Source: an uncultured Gammaproteobacteria bacterium
Lineage (GTDB): Bacteria; Pseudomonadota; Gammaproteobacteria; SZUA-140
Direction: 5' to 3'
Assembly: GCA_945788675.1 (NCBI GenBank)
Contig: CALZMY010000066.1
Coordinates: 1-6,046 of the forward strand
Length of the DNA: 6,046 nucleotides
Shown: positions 1-4,205 of the stretch, piece by piece
Layout: every line of letters begins with the position of its first letter
How positions within the stretch are numbered: position 1 is the stretch's first letter
The notes under the pieces: generated by a model
Told to the model about the DNA's origin: nothing
Databases searched by the model: none
The model's input: the letters and a program-made list of their open reading frames with translations, nothing else
Position numbers and translations under genes: made by a program

Positions 1-45
1 CATAAGAAAAACATTTCCGAAAAATATTACATGAAACACGACATT

Positions 46-72
46 TTTACACCGCTCATCACATTATTTAAC
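46..72 (+). promoter_or_regulatory. Weak candidate sigma70 promoter for lptFG
   Basis: The leader of lptF contains TTTACA at 46-51 (5 of 6 matches to a -35 box) and TTTAAC at 67-72 (4 of 6 to a -10 box). The spacer is only 15 bp, shorter than the preferred 17, so this is a candidate only. It is the best + strand pair I found in the 101 bases before the gene. Transcription from it would give a leader of roughly 20-25 bases before the GTG start of lptF. Confidence 0.25.
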
Positions 73-101
73 AGCCTTATTCAGGTTTTGGGGTGTGAGC
101 G

Positions 102-1265
102 GTGATAATCAGCCGTTATATCCTGAAAGAAGTGTTTTTGACGCTGGTCGCGGTAGTGACCGTGTTATTACTGATCTTCCTCAGTAATCGTTTTGTCTAT
201 TACCTCGCAGATGCCAGCAGCGGAAATCTCTCCAGTGATGTGATTCTGACGATCTTGATGCTCAAGACATTAGATGCGCTTGTGATTATGTTGCCACTCG
301 CGCTGTTTCTTTCGATCTTGATTGCATTCAGTCGTCTCTATAAAGATAGTGAAATGGTTGCGATGTTTGCGTGTGGCGTGAGCATTGGGCGAATTTACAA
401 GACCGTTTTGATGCTGGCGGTGTTTGTCGCGATGGTCGTTTCAGTCATCACCTTTTATTTAGCCCCCTGGGCAACGGAGGAGACCTACCGCATTCAGGAC
501 AGGGAGAAGGCCGCCGCGACCCTGTCAGGAATCGCTTCGGGACGTTTCACTGAGGCTTCCAGTTCTGAAGGGGTTTTTTATGCAGAATATATCTCTGATG
601 ATCAGACACGATTAAATGATATTTTTATACAAAATGAGCGTGATGGAGAGCAGGTGATTCTTTCTGCAAAAAGCGGTCGTCACTTTGTTAAAGCGGAGAG
701 TGGAGATCGCTTTCTGGAGCTGCAAGATGGCTATCGCTACGAGGGGTTGCCGGGAAGTTCCGATTTCACTATTACTCAATATCAAACACATGCCATTCGC
801 ATTCAGGAACAGGAGGTGGTGCGCTCGGATAGAAAACACAAGGCCTATCCAACTGAGGAGCTGCTGGACCCTGAGATGCGCCGCCAGTTTGCGGAGCGTA
901 CTCGATGGGATTTTGATGAGCTTCATCGTTACGATATGGCCGAACTCCACTGGCGTTTGGCCATGCCGCTTTCGACTATTCTGCTGGCGATATTGGCGGT
1001 ACCGTTAAGCCGTACTAATCCTCGGCAGGGCCGTTATGCCAAGTTATTTGTCGCGATTCTGGTCTATTTTATCTATAGCAATCTGATGGGGGTGGGGCGC
1101 ACCTGGATAGAGCGGGACGTTATCGCTCAGGCAGCTGGGTTGTGGTGGGCGCATGGCGGAGTACTTTTTCTTGCCATCTTCCTGCTTTATAAACAATACG
1201 GCATGAGCTGGTTGTCAGCCCCCAGGCTGGTGCCTGCAAGTGACCAGGAACCAGGTAAGGGTTGA
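102..1265 (+). CDS. lptF: LPS export ABC transporter permease LptF
   Basis: LptF is one of two inner-membrane permease subunits of the LptB2FG complex, which uses ATP hydrolysis by LptB to extract lipopolysaccharide and pass it to LptC and the periplasmic bridge. The 387-residue length fits the family. The N-terminus MIISRYILKE resembles E. coli LptF (MIIIRYLVRE). The layout is typical of the YjgP/YjgQ family: three membrane segments (about 10-28, 55-77, 100-121), a large periplasmic beta-jellyroll-like region (about 122-280), then three more segments (about 286-302, 312-330, 342-365). The cytoplasmic motif DSEMVAMFACGVS (about 82-94) and NPRQGR (306-311) are family hallmarks. The GTG start is the first possible one after an in-frame TGA at 96-98; GGGG at 90-93 is a weak ribosome binding site. 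It is followed almost at once by lptG, so the two are probably cotranscribed. I see no damage. Confidence 0.95.
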   Translation: MIISRYILKEVFLTLVAVVTVLLLIFLSNRFVYYLADASSGNLSSDVILTILMLKTLDALVIMLPLALFLSILIAFSRLYKDSEMVAMFACGVSIGRIYKTVLMLAVFVAMVVSVITFYLAPWATEETYRIQDREKAAATLSGIASGRFTEASSSEGVFYAEYISDDQTRLNDIFIQNERDGEQVILSAKSGRHFVKAESGDRFLELQDGYRYEGLPGSSDFTITQYQTHAIRIQEQEVVRSDRKHKAYPTEELLDPEMRRQFAERTRWDFDELHRYDMAELHWRLAMPLSTILLAILAVPLSRTNPRQGRYAKLFVAILVYFIYSNLMGVGRTWIERDVIAQAAGLWWAHGGVLFLAIFLLYKQYGMSWLSAPRLVPASDQEPGKG

Positions 1266-1270
1266 CGGCG

Positions 1271-2335
1271 ATGGTTATTCTTGATCGCTATATCATGCGT
1301 GCGGTTATCGGCAGTGTGTTGCTGGTCATGTTGATCCTGCTGGCACTGTTTGCATTTGCCGCATTTGTTAATGAACTCACCTATATCGGTAAGGGTGAGT
1401 ATGGCGCATTTCTGGCGCTTATCTATGTTGCGCTAACCCTGCCAGGGCTCGCTTACGATCTGTTTCCGGTTGCGGCACTGTTGGGCAGTGTCATTGGTCT
1501 TGGTGTGATGGCCAGTAATAGTGAGCTGGTGGTAATGCGTTCCGCCGGTGTCTCGATCGGTCGAATCACATGGTCTGTGATGAAAGCGGGACTGTTATTA
1601 GTGGCCGCTGCGGTGATCATCAGTGAATTCATTTCGGGTGAGAGTGAACGACTGGCCCAGGAGATACGAAGTCAGGCATTAATAGGTCATGTGACGAAAA
1701 AGATTGAAAAAGGATTCTGGACGCGTGATGAGGCTCGGATTATCAATGTACGTCGGGTCTTGCCAGGTGGTGAGTTGCAAGAGATCTATATCTATGAAAT
1801 TGATGAACAACGTCATCTGAATGAAGTCATTTACGCAAAGAGTGCCAGCTATGAAGATGAGCAATGGATGCTTAAGGAAGTGAAACATAGTCGCTTCGGT
1901 GAGAGTGAAATCGAATCGACCCTGATCAACTCGCTACTGCAAAAAACGCTGATTGATCCCGAAATGATCGATGTCATTGCGATCAAGCCTAGAAGTCTCT
2001 CAGTACGAGGGCTTTATAAGTATGTCGAATATCTTAAGAGCAATGATCTTACTGCTGGCCATTATGAAATGGTCTTCTGGTCCAAGGTCATCTTGCCGTT
2101 TGCCACGGCTATGATGGTATTTTTATCGATTCCTTTTGTCTTTGGGCCACTCAGGTCTGTCGGGGTAGGGGTGCGTGTGCTGGTCGGGACGCTGCTTGGC
2201 ATTACTTTTTATGTTATTCATCAGATGTCGAGTTATGTCGGACTGGTCTTTCACGTCAACCCAGCGCTCAGTGCGATGTTACCAACCCTGGTGTTTTTTA
2301 CTGTGTCGTTGTTGATGATGCGACGCATTAGATAG
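1271..2335 (+). CDS. lptG: LPS export ABC transporter permease LptG
   Basis: LptG is the second permease of LptB2FG and pairs with LptF in lipopolysaccharide extraction at the inner membrane. From ATG 1271 the protein has 354 residues, the usual size. It begins MVILDRYIMR, comparable to the VLDRYI start of E. coli LptG. Family motifs include SELVVMRSAGVS (84 onward) after the second membrane segment and FGPLRSVGVGVRV (291 onward) between late membrane segments, with a periplasmic domain between (about 115-265). A TTG at 1262 would add three residues and overlap the lptF stop by four bases. I prefer ATG 1271 because a Shine-Dalgarno-like AGGTAAGGG (1253-1261) lies about 9 bases upstream and the shorter N-terminus aligns better. 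The gap after the lptF stop is then five bases, so translational coupling is likely. The gene ends 24 bases before a convergent small gene. Confidence 0.95.
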   Translation: MVILDRYIMRAVIGSVLLVMLILLALFAFAAFVNELTYIGKGEYGAFLALIYVALTLPGLAYDLFPVAALLGSVIGLGVMASNSELVVMRSAGVSIGRITWSVMKAGLLLVAAAVIISEFISGESERLAQEIRSQALIGHVTKKIEKGFWTRDEARIINVRRVLPGGELQEIYIYEIDEQRHLNEVIYAKSASYEDEQWMLKEVKHSRFGESEIESTLINSLLQKTLIDPEMIDVIAIKPRSLSVRGLYKYVEYLKSNDLTAGHYEMVFWSKVILPFATAMMVFLSIPFVFGPLRSVGVGVRVLVGTLLGITFYVIHQMSSYVGLVFHVNPALSAMLPTLVFFTVSLLMMRRIR

Positions 2336-2359
2336 AGACCTCGCCTGCAGCCTGTTAGC

Positions 2360-2596
2360 TCAGGCCTTGATATCGATGAGCGTGCCAATCGTGTCGCTGA
2401 CAGTCTCTACCACCTTTGCGGATGCTTCGACCTGCAGGCGCGCCATCATCAGATCAACTAACGGTTCAGCGACATCAGCGGGATTGCCAGAAGCGCTATT
2501 TTCTGCGCTGGCGATGGTGGAGGCGCTCTTTTCTGCGATCGCCATACCGCGTTGAATGCCAGTGATACCGGCGTTAAGGGCAGTGATACTACTCAT
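2360..2596 (-). CDS. Small protein resembling the flagellar rod/hook C-terminal helix
   Basis: This 78-residue protein starts MSSITALNAGITGIQRGM and ends KVVETVSDTIGTLIDIKA. It looks like a stand-alone version of the paired terminal helices of flagellar axial proteins (FlgE/FlgG type): a short N-terminal helix containing SALxGI-like spacing, a linker rich in Ala, Ser and Asn (about 22-38), and a C-terminal amphipathic helix whose ending resembles the common LGTLIDIKA-type tail. Small proteins of this kind occur in many gammaproteobacteria, usually without a known role. No flagellar genes lie nearby, so a flagellar function is not shown. An upstream in-frame ATG at 2704 would add 36 basic, poorly conserved-looking residues. 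I chose ATG 2596 because AGAGG (2605-2609, read on the minus strand) sits 8 bases upstream and the N-terminus then matches the helix pattern. There is no signal peptide or membrane segment. Confidence 0.72.
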   Translation of the reverse strand: MSSITALNAGITGIQRGMAIAEKSASTIASAENSASGNPADVAEPLVDLMMARLQVEASAKVVETVSDTIGTLIDIKA

Positions 2597-2697
2597 AATA
2601 TTAACCTCTTGCTGCTTATGTCTATATCGACAAATACTGCACAATGCTGAAATAAAATACCTTCGATAGACTGGGTGAATGGGCGGTTTTGTGACCG

Positions 2698-2726
2698 TTT
2701 TCAAAGTTTGTGGAACGGTTTAAAAT
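2698..2726 (+). promoter_or_regulatory. Candidate sigma70 promoter for the CWC gene
   Basis: TTTTCA at 2698-2703 (4 of 6 to a -35 box) and TAAAAT at 2721-2726 (5 of 6 to a -10 box) are separated by exactly 17 bases and point toward the CWC gene 45 bases further on. An inverted repeat, ACCGTT at 2694-2699 and AACGGT at 2714-2719, overlaps the -35 box and spacer and could be an operator. No regulator is identifiable. Confidence 0.35.
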
Positions 2727-2770
2727 GAGCTTTTTGTAATATCGCTTTCAAGCCCCTCGTGAGAAGAAAT

Positions 2771-2998
2771 ATGCTTCCAGATGCACCTGATGCAATAGGT
2801 ACCCGTAAACAGCGAGACCGCTGTCCTCTGTGTAGTGAAGCAAATTATTGTCAGTCTGAAATGCCACAGAGCTGCCAAAAGGGGGCGTGCTGGTGTCGTT
2901 CACAGAGTTTCCCCGCCGCACTACTCGCGCAGTTACCAGAGGATGAGATGGCTGTCCGCTGCATCTGTCAAAATTGCCTGGAGAGATTCCTTAAGTAA
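2771..2998 (+). CDS. Cysteine-rich CWC family protein
   Basis: This small protein of 75 residues matches the cysteine-rich CWC pattern: RCPLC near the N-terminus (C18, C21), a third cysteine (C27), SCQKGACWC (C35, C40, C42) giving the family its name, an FPAALLAQLP segment (47-56), and RCICQNC near the end (C64, C66, C69). Nine cysteines in 75 residues strongly suggest metal binding, probably zinc, but the biological role of the family is not known to me. A GTG at 2759 would add four residues. ATG 2771 is preferred because purine-rich GAGAAG (2761-2766) lies just upstream, although it is close and not a strong ribosome binding site. There is no signal peptide or membrane segment, so it is probably cytoplasmic. 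It lies 77 bases before msrB on the same strand with no clear terminator between, so the two could share a transcript. Confidence 0.8.
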   Translation: MLPDAPDAIGTRKQRDRCPLCSEANYCQSEMPQSCQKGACWCRSQSFPAALLAQLPEDEMAVRCICQNCLERFLK

Positions 2999-3075
2999 GC
3001 TTATTTTAAACTTTAGTGTAAATTTAGAGGTGGTAGTTCGACTACTCTGGTGACATAGGTGAAGTGAGGTTGAGG

Positions 3076-3585
3076 ATGAATCGTCGTCAGTTATTGAAAA
3101 TAGGGGTGGGACTGTTGTTTACAACGGCAACAATGTCATTAGCATCGCGGATTGCAACGGCTGGGCAGGAGGGTATGAGTAATCAAACTCGAAAAATGGA
3201 GAAGCTTATAATGAGTGATGATGAGTGGCGGGAGAAGTTGACTCCAGAGCAGTTTTATATCTTGCGTGAAGAAGGGACTGAGCGTCCTTTTTCTAGTGCG
3301 CTGAATGATGAAAAACGTGACGGTACCTATCATTGTGCTGCTTGTGAACAAGCGCTATTTTTATCAAACATGAAATTCGATAGTGGTACCGGCTGGCCCA
3401 GTTTTTTTGAATCCATTGATGGCGCATTTGAGACTAAGACGGACTTTAAATTGATCTACCCGAGAAAGGAATACCATTGTTCCCGCTGTGGTGGGCATCA
3501 TGGGCACATTTTTAAAGACGGCCCTCCACCAACAGGAAAACGTTGGTGTAATAATGGTGTGGCATTGAAGTTTATTCCTGCATAA
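3076..3585 (+). CDS. msrB: Tat-exported peptide-methionine (R)-S-oxide reductase MsrB
   Basis: MsrB reduces the R-epimer of methionine sulfoxide in proteins. From ATG 3076 (GAGG at 3066-3069, 6 bases upstream) the product has 169 residues. The N-terminus is a twin-arginine signal peptide: NRRQLLK (2-8), a hydrophobic stretch (9-23), then Arg25 and an ATA cleavage motif (27-29), so the mature enzyme should be periplasmic or membrane-associated. The catalytic domain follows: a DEWREKLTPEQF-type start (about 48-60), zinc ligands C87/C90 and C135/C138, GTGWPSF (104-110), GHHGHIF, and RWCNNGVALKF with catalytic Cys158. These five are the only cysteines; the position that holds the resolving Cys in two-Cys MsrBs is Thr105, so recycling should follow the one-Cys type. 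A GTG at 3064 would add four residues before the Tat motif. Internal ATGs at 3175 and 3211 could yield a cytosolic form. A broken msrA lies immediately downstream. Confidence 0.93.
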   Translation: MNRRQLLKIGVGLLFTTATMSLASRIATAGQEGMSNQTRKMEKLIMSDDEWREKLTPEQFYILREEGTERPFSSALNDEKRDGTYHCAACEQALFLSNMKFDSGTGWPSFFESIDGAFETKTDFKLIYPRKEYHCSRCGGHHGHIFKDGPPPTGKRWCNNGVALKFIPA

Positions 3586-3637
3586 TTTTCTGTTGTTGCA
3601 TCTTCTATGAGTCAGAGCACCGTTATAATCGAAAATA

Positions 3638-3775
3638 TTAAGGAACCTCTGATTAATTGTCATTACGAGGAGTGAAGCGACGAAGTAATCTCCTAACTAG
3701 ATGATTCTTATAGTACCGAGATTGCCGCGCTTCGCTCGCAATGACACATGACGTAATTAATCAGAGGTTCCTTAA
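3638..3775. mobile_element. MITE-like element with TTAA target duplication
   Basis: A 130-bp non-coding element (3642-3771) begins GGAACCTCTGATTAATT and ends with its exact reverse complement. It is flanked by TTAA on both sides (3638-3641 and 3772-3775), consistent with a 4-bp target duplication. Counting flanks, the matching arms are 24 bp (3635-3658 and 3755-3778). A second, imperfect inverted repeat lies inside. There is no transposase, so it would need to be mobilised by a related insertion sequence; the ends look to me like an IS5-type family, but this is unverified. It sits inside the 5' end of msrA. Because TTAA is palindromic, the exact element boundary could be shifted by a few bases. 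Confidence 0.8.
3659..3745. repeat. Internal inverted repeat of the MITE-like element
   Basis: The arm GTCATTACGAGGAGTGAAGC (3659 onward, continuing to 3692) pairs imperfectly with GAGATTGCCGCGCTTCGCTC (3718 onward, continuing to 3745). Shared parts are GTCATT-CGAG, GAAGCG and the AATCTC end. The motif family GTCATTGCGAG...GAAGC...AATCTC is one I recognise as a widespread dispersed bacterial repeat. In RNA the nested arms would fold into a long hairpin in the msrB 3' region. Confidence 0.7.
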
Positions 3776-4006
3776 TATAGAAAGTAGCGATACTGCTCTG
3801 GAGAAAGCGACCTTTGCTGGTGGCTGTTTCTGGTGCATGGAGCCACTTTTTTATCGACTTGAAGGCTTGGTTTCAACGACTTCAGGATATGCCGGCGGAG
3901 ATGAAATTGATCCGAACAATTCTGGACGAGAGCCGTTTCTTAATAAGAAGTGGGGTAAAGAGTAATTGCAGTCTTAAGACTATAGAGAGCACTGCTTCTC
4001 AGCCTC

Positions 4007-4036
4007 AATAGCCAGCCTTAGTGCTGGTTATTTTTT
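4007..4036 (+). terminator. Rho-independent terminator after the msr locus
   Basis: A 10-bp stem (AATAGCCAGC at 4007-4016 with GCTGGTTATT at 4023-4032, one G-T wobble) with a 6-base loop CTTAGT is followed directly by further T residues to 4036. This is a textbook intrinsic terminator on the + strand, 41 bases after the msrA remnant stop. Its survival suggests that the msrB-msrA transcript still ends here despite decay of msrA. Confidence 0.85.
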
Positions 4037-4099
4037 GAATGATGTTACAGTATCTATGCAGGTAATTATATTAGCAATAGAGTGTAATATTTCACCTCA

Positions 4100-4128
4100 T
4101 TGGCACGACTACTTATGGATTGTTTAAT
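4100..4128 (+). promoter_or_regulatory. Sigma70-type promoter for the fusion gene
   Basis: TTGGCA (4100-4105, 5 of 6 to a -35 box), a 17-base spacer and TTTAAT (4123-4128, 5 of 6 to a -10 box) form the best promoter match in the window. Transcription should start near 4135, giving a leader of about 70 bases before ATG 4206. It lies downstream of the terminator at 4007-4036, so the fusion gene appears to be transcribed independently of msrB. The rest of 3966-4205 shows no gene. Confidence 0.6.
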
Positions 4129-4205
4129 TTCAGTAATTGATAAGGTTACTGGTAAGAAAAGAGAATAAATCGCTTTAGCCTGTTAGCAACCGGGGATTGT
4201 GTTAG

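Larger units (their letters stand above)
3607..3965 (+). pseudogene. msrA: msrA remnant, split by a MITE-like element and internally deleted
   Basis: MsrA reduces the S-epimer of methionine sulfoxide. The segment at 3801-3899 encodes EKATFAGGCFWCMEPLF and TTSGYAGG, the MsrA N-terminal region with catalytic Cys in GCFWC (3822-3836). Directly after a short DEIDPN stretch comes SGREPFLNKKWGKE (3921-3962), which resembles the extreme C-terminal tail of MsrA (SGRDQFLEK-W type). The roughly 110-130 residues normally between, with most of the fold, are missing although the frame is kept. At the 5' end, ATG 3607 opens MSQSTVIIENI and is then interrupted by the element at 3642-3771. Removing the element plus one TTAA copy (134 bases) joins this start in frame to the rest, giving 74 codons. 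As it stands, reading from 3607 meets a stop inside the element. ATG 3741, inside the element, opens the downstream frame but has no ribosome binding site. No function is expected. Confidence 0.85.

Noticed and set aside
2350..2365. GCCTG / CAGGC hairpin between convergent lptG and the small minus-strand gene, as a terminator
   Set aside because: The stem is only 5 bp with a 6-base loop and there is no T run on either strand.
2600..2640. Sigma28 (flagellar) promoter for the minus-strand gene, from GTCGATAT resembling GCCGATAA
   Set aside because: Two of eight bases differ and no TAAA-type -35 element lies at the right distance.
2597..2704. N-terminal extension of the minus-strand small protein to ATG 2704
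   Set aside because: The extra 36 residues are basic and Cys/Tyr-rich, unlike the rest of the protein, and a good ribosome binding site supports the internal ATG at 2596.
3013..3060. GTAGT-TCG-ACTAC hairpin and AT-rich stretch before msrB as a terminator or riboswitch
   Set aside because: A 5-bp stem with a 3-base loop and no T run is too weak, and no riboswitch core is recognisable.
3364..3663. 99-residue minus-strand open frame across msrB and the MITE left end
   Set aside because: It is antisense to the conserved MsrB catalytic domain and has no recognisable protein features.
3971..3980. Perfect 10-bp palindrome GTCTTAAGAC after the msrA remnant
   Set aside because: It is isolated and short, with no promoter overlap; it could arise by chance.
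3814..4011. 65-residue + strand frame overlapping the msrA remnant
   Set aside because: It is another frame of the MsrA-like segment and shows no family features.
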